Positions 47,665 through 58,600 of a DNA stretch of 64,000 nt are shown in pieces. The stretch is from Actinostola sp. cb2023 (taxonomy: Eukaryota > Cnidaria > Anthozoa > Actiniaria > Actinostolidae): contig JAUJYZ010000177.1 of NCBI GenBank assembly GCA_033675265.1, positions 62,001 through 126,000 on the forward strand, written 5' to 3'. Each line of letters begins with the position of its first letter. Position 1 is the stretch's first letter. The position numbers and the translations under genes were made by a program. The notes under the pieces were generated by a model that saw nothing but the letters and a program-made list of their open reading frames with translations, was not told the DNA's origin and did not search any database.

Positions 47665-47847
47665 TTATGTTTTTCATGTTGTTGTGCTTAAGGCATGCCC
47701 GCCGCTATGCGGCGTTTCCCCCATGGGACCAATATTAGTCTTATATACCACTCCTTCAAGTGTATTCGTCACTTGACACTTCCAGTGCATTTCAGTCAGT
47801 AGTTCTGTTGTTACGTTTCTGCCAGTCCCTTAGTTTGCTTGCTTGAT

Positions 47848-48300
47848 GGGAGACAGCGTGACGAAGGCTGATGTGGATAGTTTTCGCCCGTTTTTACTCG
47901 AGCACTAGACGACCACAAATCTCAATTAGCTGGTCAGTTCGTGGTTACAACTCGTACTGCCGAAAGTGCTTTGTGTATCTCTAAACAACTGAAAGCAGAT
48001 TCAGATATAAAGTTCACTCATCCCGGTAACGAAAGAAACTTCAAGTTCAACGTCTCAGTCAAAGGCATCTTGGAGAAGGCTAATTGCTGCTATTAATTCT
48101 GAAGATAACAATACCACCAAGGAGTTATCAAACGAGGCCCCTTCTCTGATCGACGAACGTAATCGCAAGATTAGAATCGCAGACTCCTCTGAGGCCGGTT
48201 GGCTTACCGTCGAGCACTACGAGGCTTCTGCCGTGGCCCTTGATCCTGACGACGACAAGAAGATTCGTCAGGCTGAAAAGGAAGCATTGAGACAGAAATC
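47848..48300 (+). pseudogene. ORF1 (gag-like) remnant, right copy
   Basis: Begins MGDSVTKADVDSFRPFL; matches 43346-43600 on the left. Here one base is missing near 47905 (GAGCACTAG for GAGCAATTAG), breaking the frame; a second frame later encodes EDNNTTKELSNEAPSLIDER. Function inferred only from position before RT. Confidence 0.55.
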
Positions 48301-48321
48301 CAAAGCCGCTCTGTACCTGCC

Positions 48322-48938
48322 GTGGTTTTCAAAACCCCTCTGGAGGAGTTCGACTGTTTGCTCGAAGTTAAGTGTACTTCTGACATTACTAGTACAGATT
48401 TAGTTAGCTTTTACCTCGATAATTTACATGATTACGAATTAGGTAAATCTTTACCTATTGTTAAAGGCCGATTGAAAGCTCACATTGATTTTTGGGTTAG
48501 TATTTCTGCTCCCCAGCGGGTCTTGAGTACCATTAGATCTGGTTATGTTATTCCGTTTTCTGTTTTGCCCACCGGCATTTTACTGCCTAATAATAAGTCC
48601 GCTAGGGACAATAGTTCCTTTGTTTCCCAGGCCATTTCAGATTTACTTCATTTAGGCTTAATTGTTGAAGTTTTTGTTTCCCCCACGGTAATCAACCCTT
48701 TATCTGTGTCGTTTAACTCTCAATTATTACCTAGGCTTATTTTAGATTTAAGTCATGTCAATAAGTGCGTCCCTAAACCCAAGTTTCGTATGGAAGATTG
48801 GAAAACTTTCCTTAATTTTGTTGTGCCCGATGGTTTCATGTTTAAGTTTGACATGAAATCCGGATACCATCATGTTGATATCTGCAACACTCACCAACAA
48901 TATTTAGGTTTTCAATGGCCTTTCCATTCCAATTTGAA
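48322..48938 (+). pseudogene. Reverse transcriptase, N-terminal part, right copy
   Basis: Same protein as the left RT up to PFHSNL, with a few substitutions (DLSHVNK for DLRHVNK). Interrupted by the 1,290-bp insertion; resumes at 50238 with RYFCFTVLPFD and YLDDG. Confidence 0.85.
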
Positions 48939-50228
48939 GAGATAGATTAACGATCGAGTTAGAGGTTGAGTTGAGTTTGAGTTGAGTTTCAGTTACCGTT
49001 GAGTTGCCGTTGAGTTACCTTTGAGTTAACCAAATTTTTTTTTTTTGGAACAATTAATGTCTTACAACGTTGTTTGAGTTTCCCCAAGGGGGGGTATTGC
49101 CTATGGTGGCCTGGGGGGATATTGCCTATGGTGGCCTGGGGAGGGGGGAGGGAGGTGGTAAGGGAAACTATTATTCTGGTATGTTATGTTATGTCCTGCA
49201 AATTATTTAGGATAGTGCTGTCCCGCCCAACGGAGGAGGGGGGGGGTGTCCTGAAAATTATTTAGGATAGTCAAAACAGGTACCATATTAATGGATAAGG
49301 GATCTTTTTTTGGCTGGTAAAAAAATGGTTAGGTATGTGCGGCGAGATGTTCAGACCTGGACCCTGTTTTTGGAATTTGTCACTCGAAAACCTGGATTTA
49401 CGAATTTCCCAAATAAAAAAACCTGGATTTACGAATTTCCCAAATAAAAAAACCTGGATTTACGAATTTCCCAAATAAAAAAACCTGGATTTACGAATTT
49501 TTATTTACGATCTGATACGATGCAGTCGTCAGGATATTTTGCCAGAATAACACTCTAACAACTTTACGTCTGACTGACGCCATTATTTTTGTTCGCTGAT
49601 ACCACATTATACAAATGATTAAAAATTTATAAATGTTTTTAGGCTATAACCTGGATTAATGATTTTTATGCGTTCATTATATTTAACCTGGATTAGAGAA
49701 TAAAATGGCCCAAAACCTGGACCCTGTACCGCCGCACATATATATCATGTAATTATTGGGAGTACCCCCCCCCCCCCCCCCCCGGGATCGGGGATAAACG
49801 GCACTGGTCACTGCATTTGTCACACACGAAGACATCGTGCACAACGGCCACTAGATTATTTTGAAGTCATTTCGCTATGCCTTTGTTCGAGAAAACTACT
49901 GTCGTTGAAAGTTCGTTCGCCAAAGTCAAAGTTAATTTTATTGATAATATATTGAGAAGCGGCTCGTTTAAAAAGTGCCTTATATTTCAATCTATTCTCT
50001 ATTAAGTTCGAGTTATTCAGTAGCACGCAACAGTTTCCCTTACCATATCCACCCCCCACCCCCTCCCCAGGCCACCATAGGCAATACCCCCTTGGGGAAT
50101 CTCAAACAACGCTGTAAGACATTGTTCCAAAAATATAATAATTTTTGGTTAACTCAAAGGTAACTCAACGGTAACTCAACGGTAACTGAAACTCAACTCA
50201 ACCTCTAACTCGATAAATAGCCGATCCC
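48939..50228. mobile_element. Non-autonomous Mutator-like element, 9-bp TSD
   Basis: 1,290 bp flanked by CAATTTGAA at 48930-48938 and 50229-50237; the left RT copy is the empty site. Inverted ends of about 190 bp (GAGTTAGAGGTTGAGTTGAG, GTATTGCCTATGGTGGCCTG). Inside are four copies of a block with CCTGGATTTACGAATTTCCC and a C19 run (49765-49783). No transposase. The 9-bp target and long ends point to Mutator/MULE. Confidence 0.85.
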
Positions 50229-50610
50229 CAATTTGAATAGGTATTTTTGCTTCACGGTCCTCCCGTTCGATCTTTCTTCGGCGCCGTATTTATTTACTAA
50301 GTTTTTCAGACCTTTTGTCAGTCATTGGCGTTCGCAAGGTTTTCATCTTGTACTATATTTAGACGATGGCATATCTTGTGAAAGCGATTTTCAGATAGCT
50401 CGCTCGGTTTCTTCAGCTGTCCGCAATGATCTTATCAATGCAGGCGCGCGTTGTTCCGAATTTACAAAAGTCTTCACCTGGGATCCTGTACAGACCATCG
50501 AGTGGCTTGGCCCTCTCATGGAATCTTGCCGACTGCACCCCGTTGTATCGCTTCGATTGTCGGTAAAATCATATCGCTTTCTCCCGTTGTTGGCAATGTT
50601 GCTTTGTTGA
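50229..50610 (+). pseudogene. Reverse transcriptase, catalytic C-terminal part, right copy
   Basis: Resumes after the insertion with LPFDLSSAPYLFTKF and LVLYLDDGISCESDF. Frame shifts near 50448 (GGCGCGCG) so the thumb region is out of frame. Confidence 0.8.
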
Positions 50611-50769
50611 TGTCTAGATTCCCTCAGTCTGCTGTTATTTTTAGAGATCATTGGGATACCGTTTTAGATCTTAACAATTTCTGTTATTTTCAACAGTGCT
50701 TAACTGAGACCGGTTTTTGGAGCAATAATGTGACTAGTCTCAATAATAGGTTTCTTTTTCGCTATGATA

Positions 50770-51550
50770 CTCCTGTGGTTATTATTCACTCCGATGCCAG
50801 TGCTCACGCATGTGGTGGACATGCGTTATTTGTAGATCAGACGGAGTTTTGAATTATATTTTATAACTTTTTCCTACCATGCACGGAGGTACAGATGGAT
50901 AGTAACGGTCGCGAGTTGCTAGGAATTCTATACGGTCTTAAATCATTCAGTTCTGATATAAAGGGAAAGGTGGTGAAGTTCTTCACCGATAATCGTAATG
51001 TCGCCATCATTTGTCGTAAAGTAGCACCTCCCTCCGTTTACATTGTTTAGCTCTGGACATTCTTCGGTCTTGTTTGACCCACAATGTAACTCTTGAAGTA
51101 GAATGGATCCCTAGAAGTCTTAACGAGTACACAGATTCTCTTAGTCGTGTTATTGATTACGATGATTGGAGTGTTTCGGTTGAATTTTACAACCACATTA
51201 ATGCATCGTTTGGACCGTTCACTCTTGATTGTTTTGCTTCGCATGTAACGGCTAAGTGTACTAGATTTTATTCTAAGTTTTGGTGTCCCGGTACACAAGG
51301 TGTCGATGATTTCAGTTTTAATTGGTCCAATGACAACAATTGGCTAGTTCCTCCATTGTATTTAGTGCCACGAACAGTTTTACACTTAGAGCAGTGTCGT
51401 GCTCGTGGTACCCTGATCGTTCCTTTGTGGAAGTCAGCTGTTTTCTGGCCCTTCTTGGAGTTCCCAGTAATGGACCCAGATTTTCGGTCATGCGTGTTTT
51501 GGAGTTTTGTGATCCGGCCCACATATTTGGTCCTTCACATCATGGTGTAA
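50770..51550 (+). pseudogene. RNase H and following DIRS segment, right copy
   Basis: VIIHSDASAHACGGHALF (first RNase H Asp) in 50451-50852, then DSNGRELLGILYGLKSF and the 51074-51550 frame with WIPRSLNEYTDSLSR, LDCFASHVTAKCTRF and the FW..P segment. Frame breaks at about 50850 and 51020. Confidence 0.75.
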
Positions 51551-52056
51551 ATACCATTTTCTCTGATGGTCTTTTCAAATCCCCAGTTTTGGTGGTTATT
51601 TTAGATGCTTCATATAATAGTTAGATGCATTGTTAATGGCTTCATAGCCAGGGTGTCATATACCCCATTACGCTTTATAGCCTCCTATTTGGGTTAACAT
51701 TTGGTATTGGTCAGGACTTCATAGTCAGAGCTTCATAGCCAGGGTTTCATAACCGTTCTCATAGCCTCCGATTTGGCTATTATTTAGCTACATTGATAAA
51801 GGTTCTCATAGCTATAGCCTCCTATTTGGGTTAACATTTGGTATTGGTCAGGACTTCATAGTCAGAGCTTCATATGATCATAGCCAGGGTTTCATAACCG
51901 TTCATGTCTCATAGTCTCCGATTTGGCTATTATTTAGCTACATTGATAAAGGTTCTCATATAGCCAGAGCTTTATAGCCATGGGTTTTCCATAACTCTCA
52001 ATGCTTTGTAGTTTTCTGATGTTTCTTATCAGTGTAGATGTTAATTTGGTTCTTAT

Positions 52057-53045
52057 TTGTTTTTGTTTCCTTTACAAGGCGTTTTTTGCAGGTTTCAAGT
52101 CCCGTCCTCAAGTCCCTGCATGGCGCCTGGCGTGGCTACCGTTCTTGTAAGCTCTATTGCACCCTCTACTGCTAAATCCTATTTCTCTCTCTTCAAGAAA
52201 TGGAAGCTGTGGTGTACCCAGTCCAGCGAGGTTAATTATTTTCCCGCCGATGACACTTGCATTGCCCTTTATTTGGTTAATTTACTTCAATCTGGTTTTT
52301 GTTTTAGCACGATCCAGTCAGCTTACTATGCTATTGCCTCTTTTCATAGATCCTGTGGTTTGTCTAAACCCTGTGATAGTAGCTTTCTTAAAGCAGTACT
52401 CTTAGGCTGTAAACGTCCGGATGCGCGTAAATCGCATGTTTCCCGACAAGGATTGACCATTTTACCTGAGCATCTTGATCGTTTAGTCTCGCGCTTCGCA
52501 GGTTCGTCGGCTTCCCTTTCTGATATTCGTGATGTTACTCTGTGCTTAGTAGGTTTTGCGGGGTTCTTGAGATTCAATGAGATTTGTAATATTAAGTGGT
52601 GCTACATTAGTTTCGAGGATGCCTATTTTTCCTACCCAGAAGTAAGACGTTTCGTGACGGTTCCACGGTTGTTATCGCCAAGACTGGTAATTCGACTTGC
52701 CCTTATAACATGCTCTGTCGATATGCGTCGTCAGCGTGCGCAGACATGTCATCTAGTAGTTTTGTTTTTGCTAGTCTCGTTTTTCACAGTACCACCCATT
52801 CATATTCCTTGCGTGCAGGTTCGCAGTTATCATAATCTAGAGCTAGGGAGGTACTATTGTGTAAGTTTAACGCTCTTGGTATTGATACCTCTCGTATTGG
52901 TTTGTTAAGGGAGGCTCTAGGCAGGCGTTGGTATCGTTGTTTAATCAAGCTCTGGCTGGCTAAGACTAATTACAAGTTGTGGTGCGGTCACCTTTATAGT
53001 GACGCACTAATTGTCTATCATTATATCAATGTCAGTTTGATCTAG
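52057..53045 (+). pseudogene. Tyrosine recombinase, right copy
   Basis: Best-preserved recombinase: STAKSYFSLFKKWKLWC, SDIRDVTLCLVGFAGFLRFN (catalytic Arg in GFLRFNEI), then a frameshift near 52645; KTGNSTCPYNMLCRYAS and THSYSLRAGSQLS follow in another frame with a stop. The last part (NALGIDTSRIGLLREAL) lacks a clear catalytic His-x-x-Arg and Tyr. Confidence 0.8.
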
Positions 53046-53054
53046 GTTTGTGAT

Positions 53055-53150
53055 TGGTACGGTGGCCCGTCAGGGCCATCACACACCATTTTTTGAAATG
53101 CACTGATGCGACTTTTTTGCGACTTTTTTGCGACTTTTTTGCGACTTTTT
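53055..53150 (+). repeat. 3' terminal hairpin and GCGACTTTTTT repeats of DIRS element
   Basis: Perfect 6-bp stem TGGCCC-GTCA-GGGCCA followed by four GCGACTTTTTT units. Mirrored at 39310-39412. Marks the end of the internal region before the satellite. Confidence 0.75.
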
Positions 53151-53345
53151 TGTCACTATGCTACTTGGTCACGTGACAGTAGATCATGTGATGGTTCTAC
53201 GATTTACAACAGGATCGCCAGCAGCACCACAGAGGCCGATGGAATTAAACGGTTGCCATCGTCTTCGACTTGCTCAAACACCCCACCCCGTTTCTTCCAA
53301 CCACATACTCATCTTATGGTGAATTCATATCCCGATATCTGGACC

Positions 53346-54501
53346 CTCCCCTTTTAATAAAAATTAAAAACTTAATACGGTCCCCCCTTTTAATAAAAAT
53401 TAAAAACTTAATACGGTCCCCCCTTTTAATAAAAATTAAAAACTTAATACGGTCCCCCCTTTTAATAAAAATTAAAAACTTAATACGGTCCCCCCTTTTA
53501 ATAAAAAATTAAAAACTTAATACGGTCCCCCCTTTTAATAAAAATTAAAAACTTAATACGGTCCCCCCTTTTAATAAAAATTAAAAACTTAATACGGTCC
53601 CCCCTTTTAATAAAAATTAAAAACTTAATACGGTCCCCCCTTTTAATAAAAATTAAAAACTTAATACGGTCCCCCCTTTTCAATAAAAATTAAAAACTTA
53701 ATACGGTCCCCCCCTTTTAATAAAAATTAAAACTTAATACGGTCCCCCCTTTAATAAAAATTAAAAACTTAATACGGTCCCCCCTTTTAATAAAAATTAA
53801 AAACTTAATACGGTCCCCCCTTTTAATAAAAATTAAAAACTTAATACGGTCCCCCCTTTTAATAAAAATTAAAAACTTAATACGGTCCCCCCTTTTAATA
53901 AAAATTAAAAACTTAATACGGTCCCCCCTTTTCAATAAAAATTAAAAACTTAATACGGTCCCCCCTTTTCAATAAAAATTAAAAACTTAATACGGTCCCC
54001 CCTTTTAATAAAAATTAAAAACTTAATACGGTCCCCCCTTTTAATAAAAATTAAAAACTTAATACGGTCCCCCCTTTTAATAAAAATAAAAAACTTAATA
54101 CGGTCCCCCCTTTTCAATAAAAATTAAAAACTTAATACGGTCCCCCCTTTTAATAAAAATTAAAAACTTAATACGGTCCCCCCTTTTCAATAAAAATTAA
54201 ATAATACGGTCCCCCCTTTTCAATAAAAATTAAAAACTTAATACGGTCCCCCTTTTAATAAAAATTAAAAACTTAATACGGTCCCCCCTTTTCAATAAAA
54301 ATTAAAAACTTAATACGGTCCCCCCTTTTCAATAAAAATTAAAAACTTAATACGTTCTCCCCCCTTTTCAATAAAAAAAAAAAAACTTAATACGGTCCCC
54401 CCTTTCAATAAAAATAAAAAACTTAATACGGTCCCCCCTTTTAATAAAAATAAAAAACTTAATACGGTCCCCCCTTTTAATAAAAATTAAAAACTTAATA
54501 C
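53346..54501 (-). repeat. 36-bp satellite block S4 (about 32 copies)
   Basis: Reverse-orientation satellite after the right DIRS copy; ends at a second inversion point. Confidence 0.96.
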
Positions 54502-54860
54502 GTATTAAGTTTTTTATTTTTATTAAAAGGGGGGACCGTATTAAGTTTTTTATTTTTATTGAAAAGGGGGGACCGTATTAGTTTTTAATTTTTATTAAAA
54601 GGGGGGACCGTATTAAGTTTTTAATTTTTTAATTTGAAAAGGGGGGACCGTATTAAGTTTTTAATTTTTATTGAAAAGGGGGGGACCGTATTAAGTTTTT
54701 TTATTTTTATTAAAAGGGGGGACCGTATTAAGTTTTTTATTTTTATTAAAAGGGGGGACCGTATTAAGTTTTTTATTTTTATTAAAAGGGGGGACCGTAT
54801 TAAGTTTTTAATTTTTATTAAAAGGGGGGACCGTATTAAGTTTTTAATTTTTATTGAGTT
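54502..54860 (+). repeat. 36-bp satellite block S5 (about 10 copies)
   Basis: Orientation flips back at 54501/54502 (ACTTAATAC|GTATTAAGT). Last outer block before unique sequence. Confidence 0.95.
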
Positions 54861-55089
54861 TCTTAATATTTTTTCGCATTAAGTTTTTAATTTATACAGG
54901 GATCCTAATTTTTAAAAAGGGGGGAATTAGATTTTTGAATCCGAGCTGTTTTGAATGTCGTTGAATAACTTAACCCGCATTGCATGCGGGGGCTCTGAAA
55001 TTTTTTTTTTTATTGAAAAATACGTAAATTGCTATACAGGTATCCTAAAAATGGAATTATATTTTGAATCCGAGCTAATTTGAAGGATT

Positions 55090-55250
55090 TAGAATACCTT
55101 CCCCACATTGTGGTAACCACACCACTAGGCAATAACCAAACTGAACCAAACTCTCCCACCCTACATTCATATGGTAACCACTATGTTAAGCGCTATTGGT
55201 TTTTTGTAGTAGTAACGCTATACAAATAAAGATTATTATTATTACACAAT
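55090..55250 (+). mobile_element. SINE-like element
   Basis: AAGCGCTATTGG and ACGCTATACAAATAAAGATT followed by TTATTATTA, a tail typical of small animal retroposons. Left boundary uncertain. Confidence 0.4.
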
Positions 55251-55292
55251 AACCAAACGCAACAAAAGTGAAGACAAGTGTAAACAATGGAT

Positions 55293-55298
55293 TTTATT
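55293..55298 (-). terminator. POLR1B: Poly(A) signal of POLR1B
   Basis: AATAAA on the minus strand, 65 bases after the stop codon, implying a very short 3' UTR. Confidence 0.65.
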
Positions 55299-55363
55299 TA
55301 CAATAATTTATGTTTATACAAATTCGTGTTAAAATATTTAATTACCAAGACTTTCTATCAGGT

Positions 55364-55600
55364 TTACCCTATTGTACCCTGGCCTACTCGTTCAAGGTTC
55401 AGAGAAGTCTTGATATTCATAGCAGCCAACTCAGCTACAAGGTAGCGAAAAACGTACGGAAATGCTAAAAGTTCAACATGTTCACTTGAATCACAAGACT
55501 TGCAGTACCATTTGCGGTCACCCTGTGCTGCGGCTGCTGCATTTGCTGGCTTTTCAAGGAGGGTGGACAAGAGACTGCCACATTTTGTACACACATGACC
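55364..55600 (-). CDS. POLR1B: POLR1B last exon with stop
   Basis: Begins [12 protein letters not shown]; holds the C-terminal zinc ribbon (CxxC ... CxxC) and [15 protein letters not shown]. It ends about ten residues beyond the core with stop TAA at 55364-55366. Confidence 0.95.
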   Translation of the reverse strand, partial: GHVCTKCGSLLSTLLEKPANAAAAAQGDRKWYCKSCDSSEHVELLAFPYVFRYLVAELAAMNIKTSLNLERVGQGTIG

Positions 55601-58600
55601 CTACCAACAACAATAATATAAATATAATATATTGGATGTGAAGAATGTGGAGAGAAACGAGGCGGGGTACTGGGTAATTAAGGGGTCTGGAACGAATAAA
55701 CAAATTTTAAGTTTGCATTTGTTGAGCACACAGTCTTGTAATCCATGGATGGCAAGTAAACCTACCACAGTTCTGTCGGAGCAATTCATGAGTCGATCCT
55801 GAAGCAAGAACGATGTCCCGTGCGCTAGCAGTGCGTCTCTTTCCATCTCACCAAACCGAATTCCTCCTTGTCTTTTACGACCCTGTAGAGAATACTATCA
55901 GTCTCCCCACACGTTACTAAGGATTGATAAATGTGCATAAGATGTGTTACCTGTACAGGCTGATGAGTGAGTACATCGATCGGTCCTGTCGTACGCACCT
56001 AAAAACAACAAGTTCTTCAGATATATTTTTCATCATTTTCATTCATCATCATTATGATTCCAAATTTGCCCGAGTATAGTTGTCCATTTTTGCTCCAGAA
56101 CGTCGCAAATGCCCCCACGATAGGGTCATCTGACAAATATACAATCTCTAACCACGGGGCTTTGGTAACTTAACAAATGCAAATTGAACGAGCGATTACA
56201 ATCATTTCTAGGGGTTTATTGAACACTGAGCAAAAGTATCAGACCGTTAGCTTGATCATTTGGACTTCCAGCAAACTGGTGAAACATTCCCACTAATAGT
56301 AAAACACTAAAAGACAGTCACGTGACACCGAGCTAAGAGCCAATCAGATGACACGCATAACGTTGACATCATCATCTACTTTTACAACAGGACCGTCAGG
56401 GGCATAGACAGAGGGGGATCCCAGGATGCCTGCGACCCCCCCCCCCCCCCCACCCCCTCTGGGTCTACTCTTTCAATTTGTATGTTTGAGGAAGGGGGGA
56501 GGATTTAGTGGTGAACTATATGGAGTGTGACCCCCAAATGGAAAATCCTGGCTACGCTCCTGACCGTGTGTTCGAAACTAAAATCTACCACAAGTCGGTA
56601 ACCAGAAGTCTTATTAAACAATGCAACTCGGTCCATCAGGATTGCCTGATCAATAACATTGATTTGGCGGGAATAGTTTTCTAAATATAGAACATTGATT
56701 CCTCAAACTAACGAGCCCAGCCCCAATATGAGATATTGTAACTTCGTGATTGCACATTTGTACCTGGAATTTATCGGCTACCATATGCCGTAGTCTTTGG
56801 TAGTAAACCACGCCCATAAAGATGTCCGCCTCAAATTCTCGGCCATCGATGCCGCTGTACAGCCGTTCTGTGCCGAAGTAATCGTAACCAGCTGAATCAA
56901 GAAAACAAGACAACTTATACAAAGCATTCTCGATATATTTTCTCGATCGATTTTCTGGACCTAATCACGCCATGGGAAATTTCGATTCCATATAAGGGGT
57001 ACGGTTTCCATGGAAATCTTGACAGTTCTGAATGCCTGTGGGCTCGCGTTTTCACGTGGTTTGCCTTTCTTTGTTCAAAAAGTACAGATAAGCACGCTTC
57101 GATGGATAAATGCTTTTAGTATAAACAAACTAGTGGTCTATCACATTTCCTGCAATCTGATTGGTTACACTACTAGGGGTCTATTAGTGATAGTCCCCTA
57201 GTAGCGAATCACCATGGTAACCATTGGCCATGAAAGCGATGAAGCAAGATGGAGGACAAACCCGATAGATGTTTTCTTGCTAAAACAAAAGCTAAAAAAA
57301 GACCGAGAAACAAATCTCAAGAACAAAAACTGGAATTAGCACATAAACATAGAGATGTCTTATTGACAATTCAAGAAAGTTTTCTTTGGCTGACACTGCA
57401 GAAACTGAGCGAGAAACGATCGTAAAGTTGAAGATTTTTCAACTTCATCGAAGACAAAGTGAAAGGGAGTACTGATAGCGATAAAGATAATAAACGAAGG
57501 CTACAACACTCTTGACTCGTGTTTTGTTCATTTGTTATTTGATTAATGAACGTTTTTCAACTAAAGAACCGACTTAAGAGCAATATTGTGTTTGTCTATT
57601 TTCCAGTAAAACTATAAACAGCTCGATTAGTTCAGCCAAACAATGTGTACTTGTGACTAGCATAAAATGCTTAGTCTTTTTACCTAATATACAAATAAAA
57701 CAAGAAATATTGGTATAAAATTAAGTATGCTAGTTTGTTTATACTAAATCTATGCATTATATTACAACAAAGACGGGCAAACTTACACTTGACTAAAAGT
57801 TTTCCAAAGTAATCGATGGCAGAATCATCTTCCGAGAATGTGAAGGGCGTGGCATCGTACACGTGTCCATTCAGACTTGCTGACTTTCCCGCCATACTCT
57901 CAATCATCATCCCTGGAAATAATTTATTTAGAGAATTCAATGTTGAAGTACGACTGTGAGGTTGGTTTGGAGAGATCTATACATGAACGCATGAGTTTGT
58001 GTGTCTCTGTGAACAGATTATCACCGCTGAGTTCTCATTATCGAGTTCTTACAATAGGGAAACATTTAATAAGCGGACATCCTCGGAGAACTTTTGCCTA
58101 CAACCACAGCCTACAACTAGCTTACAACATGACATAGGAATCGTAAGCAAGTGGTAGGGTTGAATTAGACAACACAACTCGTGTTGTAAACAGTTGTATG
58201 CGATGGTTGTAAGCAAAAGTTGTACTGTGTAAATCGGCCTTTACATGTTTTGATTATGCACCTGCTAAAACTATAATCTATTAATATAGACTTTGAATAG
58301 AACAGTATTATTTGTGGTGGTTCACCCTGATGGCGAATCATTCAGATTTTCCTCCGATCTGAAAACATTTATCCAATTTTGATTTTCACATGAAAATATG
58401 AAAATACTAGACCTGTGCGCAAGGCATCATGGTCTCTGACACTGGGTCGTTTAGACATGTTTCACCGTAATTCGTACATTAATCCACTTACCGATGGTCA
58501 TACGGGATGGAAAACCGTGAGGGTTAAATATGATATCCGGTGTCATGCCAGACTCGGAGAACGGCATGTTTTCAATCGGCCACTTCTGACTGTAAAATCG

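Larger units (their letters stand above)
47665..53345 (+). mobile_element. DIRS-type retrotransposon, right copy (decayed)
   Basis: Plus-strand counterpart of the left copy. ORF1 remnant 47848-48096 and beyond, RT 48322-48945 and 50233-50610 split by a MULE-like insertion, RNase H about 50770-51550, recombinase 52057-52908 and 52857-53045. It keeps about 55 leader bases (around 47735-47790) lost from the left copy, and has a 150-bp tandem duplication between RNase H and recombinase (51660-51965). No reading frame is intact. Confidence 0.85.
36020..54900. repeat. Giant palindrome, arms about 9.5 kb, centre 45687/45688
   Basis: Left arm: region A, satellite, DIRS copy (minus strand), region A', satellite. 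Right arm: satellite, A'', DIRS copy (plus strand), satellite, all inverted. The centre is the perfect palindrome TTTTTATTAATAAAAA at 45680-45695, which continues outwards through satellite units. A' and A'' share a deletion relative to A (ACAGTTGT joined to AATCGAAATC), so A'' and A' descend from one copy. Confidence 0.85.

Noticed and set aside
57248..57430. Short Lys-rich frame after AAGATGGAGGAC
   Set aside because: Lies in a POLR1B intron among repeat-like blocks, no supporting features; likely mobile-element debris.
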